Part shown: in pieces, positions 26,801 to 35,678 of the stretch | Layout: every line of letters starts with the position of its first letter | How positions within the stretch are numbered: the first letter of the stretch is position 1 | DNA from: Aquimarina atlantica | Lineage (GTDB): Bacteria; Bacteroidota; Bacteroidia; Flavobacteriales; Flavobacteriaceae | Length of the DNA stretch: 64,000 nucleotides | Assembly (NCBI RefSeq): GCF_000626715.1 | Contig: NZ_AQRA01000006.1 | Location: 186,001 to 250,000, forward strand | Direction: 5' to 3' | The notes under the pieces: model-generated | What the model was told of the DNA's origin: nothing | The model's input: only the letters and a program-made list of their open reading frames with translations | Database searches by the model: none | Made by a program: the position numbers and the translations under genes

Positions 26801-27116
26801 TTTTTCGAACTAGGATAATAATGGACCAAAACATAAATAGAATGGTAAATGCACTGGCAATAGCAGAAGTACAATTAAGTATAAAAGCAATCTGCTTAGG
26901 ATCAGATGCAAAGATCGAAGCAAATGCTCCAATTATTTGAAAAAGAGGGGCCCCTGGTGGGTGTCCAATTTGTAATTTAGAGGAAGTAGATATATATTCT
27001 CCAACATCCCAAAAACTATTAGTGGGTTCTACAGTAAGAATGTAAACACTTAAAGAAATTATAAAAACTATCCATCCTGATATTCTATTCCATTTCTGAA
27101 AACTACGTTCTGTCAT
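23853..27116 (-). CDS. DUF2723 polytopic membrane protein (protein O-mannosyltransferase-like)
   Basis: 1087 aa. The N-terminal WNRISGWIVFIISLSVYILTVEPTNSFWDVGEYI and HPPGAPLFQ motifs define DUF2723, related to GT-C glycosyltransferases such as protein O-mannosyltransferases. About a dozen membrane helices occupy residues 15-330 and 540-670. The Asp in FWDVGE is the equivalent of the catalytic acidic residue in GT-C enzymes. A large C-terminal soluble domain with helical repeats follows. It likely adds lipid-linked sugars to exported proteins, which fits Bacteroidota general O-glycosylation (family knowledge). It is transcribed alone. Confidence 0.87.
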   Translation of the reverse strand: MTERSFQKWNRISGWIVFIISLSVYILTVEPTNSFWDVGEYISTSSKLQIGHPPGAPLFQIIGAFASIFASDPKQIAFILNCTSAIASAFTILFMFWSIIILVRKINPKDKALTINKTIAILGSGLVGALTFSFTDSFWFNAVEAEVYAMATCILSLLFYLGLLWERDMHLPRGNKWLLLLSFIVGLSFGVHFMGLLSIPAIGLLYFFKNYKNINIKSFIYANIIAVAILVFIFKILLPSILAFFGVSEIFFINTIGLPFNSGTLIAGLIIAIIFYFGLKYTRKKQYPLLNTLLLSILFILIGFSSWIMLPIRANAGTVINENNPNNARELLAYYNLEQYPKTYLFYGPQYTEAYAYLDEKKPYQDGVPKYEKDKKTGKYIIVNDWKNAKQNLDDNHKGFFPRMWSLDHIPNYIKFSSPPKFTIKPEFSDEKKLLDAVTRFRREYATGKRDNEDYDQFLKSFGNYLDIEKPSFRDNIIFMFSYQISYMYWRYFMWNFVGRQNDIQGEMTNQNGNWLSGIQFIDEIHLGSQNNLPSDVLKNKARNTYYFLPLLLGIIGLTFQFKKDKKNFWVLFVFFFFTGLALKIYLNEKPFEVRERDYALVGSFYVFAIWIGFSVYALFDTLKNAVNFKMTSLIILIPCLFAGPVILAHQNWDDHDRSNRYTAQSMAKMYLSSCQKDAILFTIGDNDSFPLWYVQDIEEYRTDVRILVTTYLTTDWYIDQMKKAAYKSAPIPSQLQHEFYRYGNNDVIYHKPVTNDTMLIKNWLRWIESSDPRTKGELQSGKKVNTFPSQHIRIPVDKEAVLKNGIVHPKDADKIVPYIDIHLKGDYILKHRLLMLDIIANNNWERPIYFSGGSFGDDDYIWMKEYLQLDGLVYKLVPIRTEIDPNNPYEMGRINTDVMYPIVKNWGWGNGENPNIYHDPQTRRNGISYRSSISRLAKTLINEGKKTKAEEILDLGIEKTPVEHYGYYSLLRSFVSGYYQLDKKKKARNLWNILAKKYQEQLTYYGNLSTKEQYEYAQDIVTNIEYYRSLVDILFIYKDNKIIDNKVEEFNRYIKLFSRLYNEEDYSNEKPEHEPESEDSNRVFKD

Positions 27117-27216
27117 TTATTTTGATCACATTTATATTCTGAAATCAAATAAATATGAAAATAGAAGTCCAGGCTATTTTTGATGAGCCTAATAAGGTAC
27201 TAGTACCGGTATGATT

Positions 27217-28212
27217 TTATTTTTTGAGCAATAGGTCTTGCCTGCTAGAGATGTTTAACTTGCTGTAAATGTTAGTGATATGTGTTTTTACAGTGCTTAG
27301 GCTTATAAATAATTCATTTGCAATTTCTTTATTGCTTTTTCCCGATATGATGAGGTTTTTTATTGCTTTTTCTTGCTTGCTAAGAGGTATAGCTTTAGGG
27401 GCTCTTGATTTTCTCCATGATTTTATGGTAAGAAGGATTAATAAAACAATAACAAAAAAAGCTACACCATTAACCCATAAGCTTATTTTATATTTATGGC
27501 TAACGATTTCTCGAGTAATAAAATTGAGCTTATTTTCGAGATACGCATAGGTAGAAGGATCAAGTTCACTGGATTTTAATTCTTTCAGAAAACTTAGATA
27601 ATATTCTGGATTGGCTTTAGCATCTTTTTCTAATAAGTTCTGGTCATCTAATTTTTTTATGCCAATAAGTTTTACTAAAAGTATTTGTAATGAATCTTTT
27701 ACATACCCTTTGGTTTCTATAAGGTATTGTTTAGGATCAAAATCATCGGTTAGGTTTTCATATTGGGCTTCAAATTTTTTTAATTTTTGCCATTCCAAAT
27801 CAGCAGAACTGCTTGTAATATACTCTCCAAACATTGTTTCTCCTTTGGTAAAGTGAATAGTATCTTTTTTAGAGAGTATAAATAGTTGAAAGTTCTTTAC
27901 CTTGTTTGAAAGTTTATTTTTTTCTTCAACAGATATTGGGTTAAGTTGTATTTTATAAATATGCTCTTTTGAAGTAAATAAATCTTGATCAAATGCAAAA
28001 AAGCCTTTCTCTGTTAAAGAAGCAGCCGCAATTGTAGTTGTATGATAAGTATTGGTATTTTCCTCGAGTTGAATTTTGCTTAGATACACCTGTTGTTCCC
28101 ATTCTTCGGGATGCTCTATATGTACATAACCAGAAACACAATTTTGCGAAAATACATTTATATTAAGTAGAAATAAGAATATAAAAATACTGTTCTGGTT
28201 CTTCATTTTCAT
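27217..28212 (-). CDS. Membrane-anchored LuxR-type one-component regulator
   Basis: 331 aa. A signal peptide (ending NVFSQ) exports residues of about 20-240, a beta-rich then helical sensor of no recognised family. A single membrane helix (about 245-262, NGVAFFVIVLLILLTI) precedes a cytoplasmic LuxR helix-turn-helix (LSKQEKAIKNLI..., NKEIANELFISLSTVKTHI). The periplasmic sensor is thus joined directly to the DNA-binding domain without a kinase. Target genes are not evident. The next gene upstream is htpG, ending 131 nt away. Confidence 0.82.
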   Translation of the reverse strand: MKMKNQNSIFIFLFLLNINVFSQNCVSGYVHIEHPEEWEQQVYLSKIQLEENTNTYHTTTIAAASLTEKGFFAFDQDLFTSKEHIYKIQLNPISVEEKNKLSNKVKNFQLFILSKKDTIHFTKGETMFGEYITSSSADLEWQKLKKFEAQYENLTDDFDPKQYLIETKGYVKDSLQILLVKLIGIKKLDDQNLLEKDAKANPEYYLSFLKELKSSELDPSTYAYLENKLNFITREIVSHKYKISLWVNGVAFFVIVLLILLTIKSWRKSRAPKAIPLSKQEKAIKNLIISGKSNKEIANELFISLSTVKTHITNIYSKLNISSRQDLLLKK

Positions 28213-28275
28213 AATATATTGAAGGTCTCATTACGAATGTAAAATTTTTGTGGTTTAAATGCAAAGTATGATATC

Positions 28276-28312
28276 AAAAAACCGCTTCGAAGTTATCTAA
28301 CAGCGAAGCGGT
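28276..28312 (-). terminator. Intrinsic terminator of htpG
   Basis: ACCGCTTCG (28281-28289) and CGAAGCGGT (28304-28312) pair; read on the minus strand the hairpin is followed by a T run (28276-28280). Confidence 0.75.
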
Positions 28313-28343
28313 CTAAGATCTAACAGCGTTAGTGATCTAACTG

Positions 28344-30233
28344 CTATTTTATCATATCGTAACTACGTTTAATAAAATCTGTTAATTCTTCTCCTTTTAA
28401 TAGATTTTGAGAAAGTCTGGCCAAATCCAGAGATTGTTTTATTAAGCGTTCTTTTTTCTTATCTGTTTTGGTAGCAGCAATTTGCCCAATTAATTCATGA
28501 TTTGTATTAATGATCAAATTGTACATTTCTGGCATATTACCCATACCAAACATTCCGCCACCGCCACCGGTTTGTTGCATCTCTTTCATACGACGCATAA
28601 ATTCTGGTTGAGTAATCATGAACGGAGAAGCATTGCTGTCCATAGCTTCTAATTGTACAGTATATGTTTCTTTTGGCACTACTTTTTCAAGATCGGCTTT
28701 AAGTGCTTCTTTTTCTTCATCAGATAACTTAGAGATAGTCTCTTCATCCTTTTTAATAAGATTATCGATGTGATCCCCATCTACACGTGCAAAAGAAATA
28801 TTTTCTTTACTAGTCTCCATTTTTTGGATCAAATGAGAAACAATAGGGGAGTCTAAAAGAAGTACTTCATATCCTTTATCTTTGGCAGCAGAGATATAAG
28901 AGTGTTGTTCATCTTTGTTAGAAGCATAAAGAAGAACAAGTTTACCATCCTTGTCGGTTTGAGAATCCTTAATTTTTTCTTGTAATTCTTCAAAAGTAAA
29001 GAAAGAACCGTCTACTGTTGGGTATAGTGCAAATTTGTCAGCTTTTTCGAAGAATTTTTCTTCAGAAAGCATTCCGTATTCGATTACAATTTTAATATCA
29101 TTCCATTTTTGCTCAAAATCTTCTCTATTGTTTTTAAACATAGAGTTTAGCTTATCGGCAACTTTACGAGTAATATAGCTTGATATTTTCTTTACATTAC
29201 CATCGGCTTGTAAATAGGATCGTGATACATTAAGAGGGATATCGGGAGAATCAATTACACCACGAAGCATGGTAAGAAATTCTGGAACAATACCTTCTAC
29301 ATTATCAGTAACAAATACTTGATTTTGATACAGTTGTATTCTATCCTTTTGTATGTTCATATCCTGGCCCAGTTTTGGGAAATATAGAATCCCGGTTAGG
29401 TTAAAAGGATAATCTACATTAAGATGGATATTAAAAAGGGGTTCTTCAAATTGCATTGGATACAATTCTCGATAGAATCCTTTATAATCCTCGTCTTTTA
29501 AATCGGTAGGTTGTTTGGTCCATGCTGGATTAGGATTATTGATAATATTATCAACTTCTTGTGTTGGTGCAGGATCTTCTTCTTTAGCATCTTCTGGCTT
29601 TGGTAAGGTTTCAGTTTTAGTACCAAATTTTATGGATACAGGCATGAATTTATTGTATTTTACCAATAATTCACGTATTCTGCTATCTTCAAGAAACTCG
29701 ACATCATCTTCACCAATATGCAGGATGATCTCTGTTCCTCTTTCTGTTTTATCATGCTCCTCTATACTATATGTTGGAGATCCATCACAAATCCAATGTG
29801 CAGCTGGCTCATCTTTATAAGATTTTGTAATGATTTCTACTTTGTCTGCCACCATAAAAGCAGAATAGAACCCAAGACCAAAATGTCCTATTATTCCAGA
29901 ATCTTTAGCACTGTCTTTATATTTTTCTAAGAATTCTTCGGCACCAGAAAAAGCTACTTGGTTAATATATTTTTCAACCTCTTCTGCAGTCATACCAATT
30001 CCCTGATCGATAATATGCAATTGCTTTTTGTCTTTATCGATTTTAATCTCGATAAGTGGATTACCATATTCTACTTTAACTTCACCAATACTTGTTAAAT
30101 GTTTTAGCTTTAAAGTTGCATCTGTTGCATTCGAAATAAGTTCTCGTAAAAAAATCTCATGATCAGAATACAAGAATTTTTTAATTAATGGAAAAATGTT
30201 TTCTACAGATACATTAATACTTCCTGTTGCCAT
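28344..30233 (-). CDS. htpG: Molecular chaperone HtpG (Hsp90)
   Basis: 629 aa, full length. The N-terminal GHKL ATPase shows LRELISNATDATLKL, DQGIGMT and GHFGLGFYSAFMV. The middle domain includes PLNVSRSYLQAD with the conserved Arg. The C-terminal domain contains a short Gly-rich insert TGGGGGMFGMGN near residue 570. It is an ATP-driven cytoplasmic chaperone, usually stress-induced. It is transcribed alone and closed by its own terminator. Confidence 0.96.
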   Translation of the reverse strand: MATGSINVSVENIFPLIKKFLYSDHEIFLRELISNATDATLKLKHLTSIGEVKVEYGNPLIEIKIDKDKKQLHIIDQGIGMTAEEVEKYINQVAFSGAEEFLEKYKDSAKDSGIIGHFGLGFYSAFMVADKVEIITKSYKDEPAAHWICDGSPTYSIEEHDKTERGTEIILHIGEDDVEFLEDSRIRELLVKYNKFMPVSIKFGTKTETLPKPEDAKEEDPAPTQEVDNIINNPNPAWTKQPTDLKDEDYKGFYRELYPMQFEEPLFNIHLNVDYPFNLTGILYFPKLGQDMNIQKDRIQLYQNQVFVTDNVEGIVPEFLTMLRGVIDSPDIPLNVSRSYLQADGNVKKISSYITRKVADKLNSMFKNNREDFEQKWNDIKIVIEYGMLSEEKFFEKADKFALYPTVDGSFFTFEELQEKIKDSQTDKDGKLVLLYASNKDEQHSYISAAKDKGYEVLLLDSPIVSHLIQKMETSKENISFARVDGDHIDNLIKKDEETISKLSDEEKEALKADLEKVVPKETYTVQLEAMDSNASPFMITQPEFMRRMKEMQQTGGGGGMFGMGNMPEMYNLIINTNHELIGQIAATKTDKKKERLIKQSLDLARLSQNLLKGEELTDFIKRSYDMIK

Positions 30234-31091
30234 TTTTATATTGTTTTTAGTTTAATTGTCATCTTTTGGTGTTATGTATTCAAAAAAAATACCAATAGTA
30301 TGTACCTGCCAAACTGGCACTGAAGTAAGTTTTTTTCATATCTGTTGTAATGATTTGTTGACACAATGGACTAAGGATGTAAATAGGTTTGTTTGAAGTA
30401 TATAGTTTGTTTACAATTCAATATATAAATGCTATGAATATTGATTTAATATACATAGCTAATTTAGGAGGGAGAAACTTTGCTATGAGAATAAATACCC
30501 TGGAGTTGTAAACTGTATAAATCCGGTTTGGCGATGGTTTTTACTGTCGCCATCTGGGTTGGTAGATTAAAGAAGATAAGAATTTTTTAAAAGTACCTAT
30601 AGTCGGTCACTCGACTGACTTGGTTTGTTTATTTATTGGTTAGGTTGATAGAAAGGTGCGCTGTGGTTGGCGCATCTTTCTCGTTTTAGATGTTACCATT
30701 TTGTGTATAAAGCCGTAAATAATGATGTATAATCTACTTGTATCGGGTATCATGTTTCCTAATGTTAAAAATCCAGCAAAACAATTGGTCGATTTAATAT
30801 TATTTTATGACGATAATCGATTAACGCTGTGTAAGTCTTTTCTTATGGGTTTAATGTTGTAAATCAAGAAATTGAGATCATTTTGGCGTAATGTAATAGA
30901 AATTGTAAGTTGTTTTATATACTATTGATTTACAGATTTTAATGTGGTGTTTAGAAAGTGGTTAAGTATAAGGTAACTTATTAATTTTTTAGATTTCTTA
31001 ATCAGAAAGAGGTTTAGATACAAAAAATTGAGGCCTGTCATGCAATTTGAAAATACATTTATGTGTATCTTCACAATTAGAATCCCCTAGA
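30234..31091 (+). other. 858-bp non-coding stretch with a strong hairpin
   Basis: No convincing coding frame was found between htpG and the histidine kinase. GAAAGGTGCGC (30651-30661) and GCGCATCTTTC (30670-30680) form an 11-bp stem with one G-T pair and an 8-nt loop, followed by TCGTTTT. A smaller AGTCG/CGACT hairpin lies at 30601-30616. The segment 30500-30690 looks less A/T-rich than its surroundings. It could hold a small RNA or long leader, but this is unproven. Confidence 0.4.
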
Positions 31092-33146
31092 ATGTTGAGA
31101 AGCAAAATATACATATTTATTTTTGTTGCTGCATTTCATTTTTATGCTTTTTCGCAGCAGAAAAAGACTGTTTTAAAACTAATAGATCAAGTAGAAAAAG
31201 TAGCAAATACAAATGAAAAGCTTTATTTGTTAGATTCGCTATCGAGTGTATTATATGAGAAAAGAAATTCAGATTTTGAATTTTATAAACAAAACTATCC
31301 AAAATATACGCTTCAATATATTGATTTGGCAAAACAACTGGATAGCTTTGACCTGGCAGCTTTTAAAACTTCACGACTTACATTTCATTACCTTCAGGTA
31401 ATCGGTAAACCAGATTCTGCATTGATTATTGTAAATAACTGTATTAAAGATAGCCTTAAAATTAAAAATAAAATTAACCTGGGACATCTTTATATTAAAA
31501 GGGCAGGAGCAAATTATCAGATTGATAATTTAGAAAAAGCGATTGTAGATTATACAAATGCAGAGAGAATATATCATCAAACCAAAGATTCTATTTTTGA
31601 GGCAGATGCAACTTATTTTAATGGGCAGGCATATGAGCGATTAGGTAAACTTTCTAAAGCAATTTTGAAATACCAGGCAGCTAATCGATTGTATACCAAA
31701 ATGAAAGATACTGCTTATATAGCGTATAGTGGGTTGGCAGTATCCGGAATTTTTAGCCAGCTTTACCTTTTAGATAAATCTTTTGAGGAAAGGCAGAAAA
31801 TTAGAGTACTGTTAAATAGTCAAAAGAATAAAGATTTTCAAGCTTTATCTGAGTTAAGCGTAAATGATGCTCGTGATTTTGTAAAGAAAAAAGAATATAA
31901 AAAAGAAGAAGAAGCCTATCTTACTGCTCTTGAATTGTTGAGAAAAGAGAAAGGTCGGCATACCAATATGTTTAGATTAAGGGCATATGTTTCAGAGTTT
32001 TATGCTAAACAAGGCAAGCCAGATATTGCCAAAAAATATTTAGACACCCTCGAACTTTCTACTGATTTAATAAATAGTCCTTATGATAGAATATTTTATT
32101 TAAAAGCATTAGGTAGATATAAAGTTGCAAAGGGAGAATATAAGGAGGCAATTCCTGTTTTTGAAGAAGAGATTGAGATTTTTAAGAATTCTAATGATAT
32201 TCGAGGACAGGTACATTTAGAAAAAGAACTTTATGAAGCAAATAAAAACCTGAATAGACTGCCAGAAGCTCTGGTGCATTTAGATAGGTATCAATTATTG
32301 AAAGATTCTATCTATAATTTAACCCGATCTAATAGTGTTATTTATTATCAGACGCTATATGAGACCGAAAAAAGAGATAGTAAAATAGCAATTCAGAAAG
32401 CTAATATCGAGATGCTTGAAGCAAAAGATAAAGCAAAGAAAAACCTGTTAATATTTGGCGGAATAGGTTTAAGTCTCTTGTTTTTATTGATTTATTTATA
32501 TAGAAACAGAACACTTCTTATTAAAAATAAAAAATTACAACAGTCATTTTTACAAGAACTTTTACAAACCCAGGAACGTGTTGGTAAACGTATCTCTAAG
32601 GATCTTCATGATAGTGTTGGGCAAAGTTTATTACTCGTTAAGAACAGAATTTTACAGAATAAGGATACTAAAACAGCTGCTGTGGTAGATGGTGTAATAG
32701 ACGAGGTGAGAACCATTTCAAGAAGTTTGCATCCGTTTAAATTAGAAGAACTAGGCCTTACTGTAACTTTACAAAGTAGTGTAGAGATGATCGACGAGAA
32801 TTATGATATTTTTATTTCGGCAGAAATAGATAATATCGACCAGGTGTTTGATCAGGAAAAAGAAGTTAATATCTATAGATTGGTGCAAGAAAGCTTTAAT
32901 AACATTATTAAACATTCTAAAGCAAGATCTGCAGAAATTAAAGTAACTAATCAAGAAAATAATGTTGAAATAATTATTAAAGATAATGGTAAGGGGTTTG
33001 ATGTTTCTAAAGAAAAAGTATCGATCTCTAAAATAGGTCTTAAAACATTAAATGAGCGTTCAAAATTTTTGAAAGCTACTTTTGATATACTGTCTGAAAT
33101 TGATAACGGAACTACGTTGATATTTAATATTCCGAAACATGCTTAA
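31092..33146 (+). CDS. TPR-containing sensor histidine kinase (NarX/DegS-type HisKA_3)
   Basis: 684 aa from the ATG at 31092; a TTG at 31047 in frame is less likely because the signal peptide MLRSKIYIFIFVAAFHFYAFSQ starts at the ATG. The periplasmic part (about 25-450) is made of tetratricopeptide helices (e.g. ADATYFNGQAYERLGKLSKA). One membrane helix (about 455-475) leads to HisKA_3 with the phospho-acceptor His in RISKDLHDSVGQSL, and a HATPase domain with QESFNNIIKHSKA and IKDNGKGFDV. The response-regulator gene overlaps its end by 8 nt, so the two form a two-component pair. Confidence 0.9.
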   Translation: MLRSKIYIFIFVAAFHFYAFSQQKKTVLKLIDQVEKVANTNEKLYLLDSLSSVLYEKRNSDFEFYKQNYPKYTLQYIDLAKQLDSFDLAAFKTSRLTFHYLQVIGKPDSALIIVNNCIKDSLKIKNKINLGHLYIKRAGANYQIDNLEKAIVDYTNAERIYHQTKDSIFEADATYFNGQAYERLGKLSKAILKYQAANRLYTKMKDTAYIAYSGLAVSGIFSQLYLLDKSFEERQKIRVLLNSQKNKDFQALSELSVNDARDFVKKKEYKKEEEAYLTALELLRKEKGRHTNMFRLRAYVSEFYAKQGKPDIAKKYLDTLELSTDLINSPYDRIFYLKALGRYKVAKGEYKEAIPVFEEEIEIFKNSNDIRGQVHLEKELYEANKNLNRLPEALVHLDRYQLLKDSIYNLTRSNSVIYYQTLYETEKRDSKIAIQKANIEMLEAKDKAKKNLLIFGGIGLSLLFLLIYLYRNRTLLIKNKKLQQSFLQELLQTQERVGKRISKDLHDSVGQSLLLVKNRILQNKDTKTAAVVDGVIDEVRTISRSLHPFKLEELGLTVTLQSSVEMIDENYDIFISAEIDNIDQVFDQEKEVNIYRLVQESFNNIIKHSKARSAEIKVTNQENNVEIIIKDNGKGFDVSKEKVSISKIGLKTLNERSKFLKATFDILSEIDNGTTLIFNIPKHA

Positions 33147-33771
33147 ACCTAATATACTTATCGCAGATGATCATCCTCTATTATTAAGAGGGCTAGAGGA
33201 ATTTTTGAAAGAACGAAAATATAACATCATAAATACACATTCTGATGGACTTTCTGCATACAATGCAATTATTAAAGATAAACCAGATATTGCTATTTTG
33301 GATATCGAAATGCCTAATCTTACAGGTGTAGATATCGCAAAAAATTGTAAACGACACCAGATAGATACCAAAATCATTTTAATTACTCTTCATAAAGAAA
33401 AGAAGTTTTTTGAAGATGCAGTAAAATATAATATTCATGGATATTTATTAAAAGAATTTGCGTTAACAGAGATTGAAGCTTGTATAGCAAGTGTAAGTAG
33501 AGGAGAACCTTATTTTAGCGAAAAAATATACAAACGTTTCACAAATGTTTCAGAGCGTAATTCGGATATAGAAAAACTAACCCCTTCAGAAATTAAAATC
33601 CTAAAGCGCATAGCAGAAGAGATGACAAGTACAGAAATTGCAGATCTTTTAAGTATTTCTGTGAGAACTGTCGAAAAACACAGAGCAAATATAATTCGAA
33701 AACTTACCCTTGAGCAAAAACCAAATGCTTTGTTGATCTGGTCTCAGAAAAATAAACAATTACTACTCTAG
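33139..33771 (+). CDS. NarL/LuxR-type response regulator
   Basis: 210 aa. The receiver domain has the acidic ADDH cluster at 9-12, the phosphorylatable Asp55 in AILDIEMPN and a Lys in LLKEFA. The C-terminal GerE/LuxR helix-turn-helix is KLTPSEIKILKRIAEEMTS followed by LSISVRTVEKHRANI. It overlaps the kinase gene by 8 nt and is its cognate partner. The regulated genes are not visible, although the orphan sorting-domain ORF lies 137 nt downstream. Confidence 0.92.
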   Translation: MLKPNILIADDHPLLLRGLEEFLKERKYNIINTHSDGLSAYNAIIKDKPDIAILDIEMPNLTGVDIAKNCKRHQIDTKIILITLHKEKKFFEDAVKYNIHGYLLKEFALTEIEACIASVSRGEPYFSEKIYKRFTNVSERNSDIEKLTPSEIKILKRIAEEMTSTEIADLLSISVRTVEKHRANIIRKLTLEQKPNALLIWSQKNKQLLL

Positions 33772-33908
33772 TATTGATATATTGACTATTGTAGTCTAAT
33801 TACGTGGGGCTACGTATGTTTTGAGGAGACGAATATCTATATATTTGTCTATATAATAATTGAATAGAAATCTTTTTTGATTTTGATAATAGAAAAGAAA
33901 CGAAGTCG

Positions 33909-34181
33909 ATGCAGGATGTTAATTCTAAAATACAAAGTTCTAGAGGTAGTTCATTTTCGTTTTATCCAAATCCTTTAAAGGGTGAGATTTATATTGATTG
34001 CAAAACTGAAATATCTAATGCTAGTTGCGAAGTTTTTGACCTAAATGGACATTTAGTTATAGGGAATAAAAATTTATCGATTAAAAATACAATTTCATTT
34101 ACTTCTTTTCCATCAGGAATGTACACCATTAAGGTGCGTGATGATAATAAGGTAATGATAAAGAAATTTCTAAAACTCTAG
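33909..34181 (+). pseudogene. Orphan type IX secretion (Por) C-terminal sorting domain fragment
   Basis: 90 aa. SFSFYPNPLKGEIYIDC, the CEVFDLNGHLV segment and the end SGMYTIKVRDDNKVMIKKFLKL make up a complete type A sorting domain, normally the last 80 residues of a large secreted protein. Here there is no signal peptide and no cargo: an in-frame stop (TGA) lies 16 codons before the ATG. It is most likely the 3' remnant of a deleted cargo gene; a small cytoplasmic protein is a less likely alternative. A good terminator follows, as expected for a true gene end. Confidence 0.7.
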
Positions 34182-34203
34182 TTTTAGGAAGATTGGGGGA
34201 TGG

Positions 34204-34236
34204 GGACTACTAATTAAAATTAGTAGTCTCTTTTTT
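34204..34236 (+). terminator. Intrinsic terminator after the sorting-domain remnant
   Basis: GACTACTAA (34205-34213) pairs with TTAGTAGTC (34220-34228) around a short A/T loop, followed by TCTTTTTTT. Confidence 0.8.
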
Positions 34237-34399
34237 TACAGAGGTTTGTAATACAGTTATTTATAATTTTTTTGTTATGCGTGCATATAATATAAGTGGG
34301 GTTTCTTTTATCAAAATGTTAAGAATACATATATTGTGTGATAACTTTTAGTTAAGCAAAAAATAACTCACAACTCACAATACACAATAAATTAACAAC

Positions 34400-35407
34400 A
34401 TGTATACTTCAAAAATATCTGGTTTAGGGTCTTATGTCCCTGAAAATGTCGTAACCAATGATGATCTGTCTAAGGTGATGGATACAAATGATGAGTGGAT
34501 TCAGGAACGTACCGGTATAAAAGAAAGACGTCATATTAAAAAGGGAGATGGCAATAGTACTTCTATTATGGGAGTTAAAGCAGCAAAAATAGCTTTGGAG
34601 AGAGCTAAACTTACTGCAGATGATATAGAACTTATCATTTTCGCAACTCTTAGTCCCGATATGTATTTTCCTGGAGGAGGAGTTAGAGTTCAGGAAATGA
34701 TGAATATGAGAACTATCCCGGCATTAGATGTTCGTAATCAATGTAGTGGGTTTGTATATGCGATATCGGTAGCAGATCAGTTTATTAAAACCGGTATGTA
34801 TAAAAATGTATTGGTCATAGGAAGTGAAAACCATAGTGGTGGTTTGGATATGACAACTCGAGGAAGAGGAGTTTCGGTAATTTTTGGTGATGGAGCGGGA
34901 GCGGCAGTGTTAACGAGAAGTGAAGAAGAGGGTAGAGGAATTTTGTCTACACATTTGCATAGTGAAGGAGCACATGCCAAAGAATTATCTCTTGAAGGGC
35001 CTAGCACAGAACATTGGGTGCCGGAAATTATTTCAGAGAATCCACAAGAAAATATTCCTTACTATCCATATATGAATGGTCAATTTGTATTTAAAAATGC
35101 GGTAGTACGTTTTTCTGAAGTAATTAATGAAGGATTACAGGCCAATAATTTATCTGCCACAGATATTGATATGTTAATACCACATCAGGCAAACCTGAGA
35201 ATTTCTCAATTTGTACAACGACAATTTAAATTATCTGATGATCAAGTCTATAATAATATCCAGAAATATGGGAATACTACAGCAGCATCTATTCCTATAG
35301 CATTAACAGAAGCCTGGGAGCAAGGTAAAATTAAAGAAGGGGATTTGGTAGTCCTGGCTGCTTTTGGAAGTGGGTTTACCTGGGGTAGTGCTATTATTAG
35401 ATGGTAA
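34400..35407 (+). CDS. 3-oxoacyl-ACP synthase III (KASIII/FabH-like)
   Basis: 335 aa. The catalytic triad is visible as Cys in VRNQCSGFVYA, His in PHQANLRI and Asn in YGNTTAASIP. The N-terminal ISGLGSYVPENVV and the EWIQERTGIKERR motif are typical of FabH-type condensing enzymes. No fatty-acid biosynthesis genes (plsX, fabD, accBC) adjoin it, so it may be a second KASIII paralogue rather than the housekeeping FabH, and I leave the symbol empty. It is monocistronic with a strong terminator. Confidence 0.9.
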   Translation: MYTSKISGLGSYVPENVVTNDDLSKVMDTNDEWIQERTGIKERRHIKKGDGNSTSIMGVKAAKIALERAKLTADDIELIIFATLSPDMYFPGGGVRVQEMMNMRTIPALDVRNQCSGFVYAISVADQFIKTGMYKNVLVIGSENHSGGLDMTTRGRGVSVIFGDGAGAAVLTRSEEEGRGILSTHLHSEGAHAKELSLEGPSTEHWVPEIISENPQENIPYYPYMNGQFVFKNAVVRFSEVINEGLQANNLSATDIDMLIPHQANLRISQFVQRQFKLSDDQVYNNIQKYGNTTAASIPIALTEAWEQGKIKEGDLVVLAAFGSGFTWGSAIIRW

Positions 35408-35426
35408 TTATAAAATAAAAAAAATG

Positions 35427-35460
35427 AAAAACGCGAAGCAATTAAGCTTCGCGTTTTTTT
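35427..35460 (+). terminator. Intrinsic terminator of the KASIII gene
   Basis: Stem 35427-35439 / 35446-35458 (core ACGCGAAGC/GCTTCGCGT) followed by a T run. Confidence 0.88.
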
Positions 35461-35678
35461 ATCTAATAACTCGGTTATTAATTTTTTAAAGGCTAATTCA
35501 AATAAATCATAACCATGACTATACTATATTAAACGTTGTAAATTGTAAAGTGTTACAGAATTTGTTATTTTTTTGCATTTATTTAACTTTAATAAGGTTT
35601 TTGAGAAAACTGTATTAAATTTAACAAATATCTGAGTTATTAGTTATAATATTAACATTTTTTGTGAGAAAAACCTGA

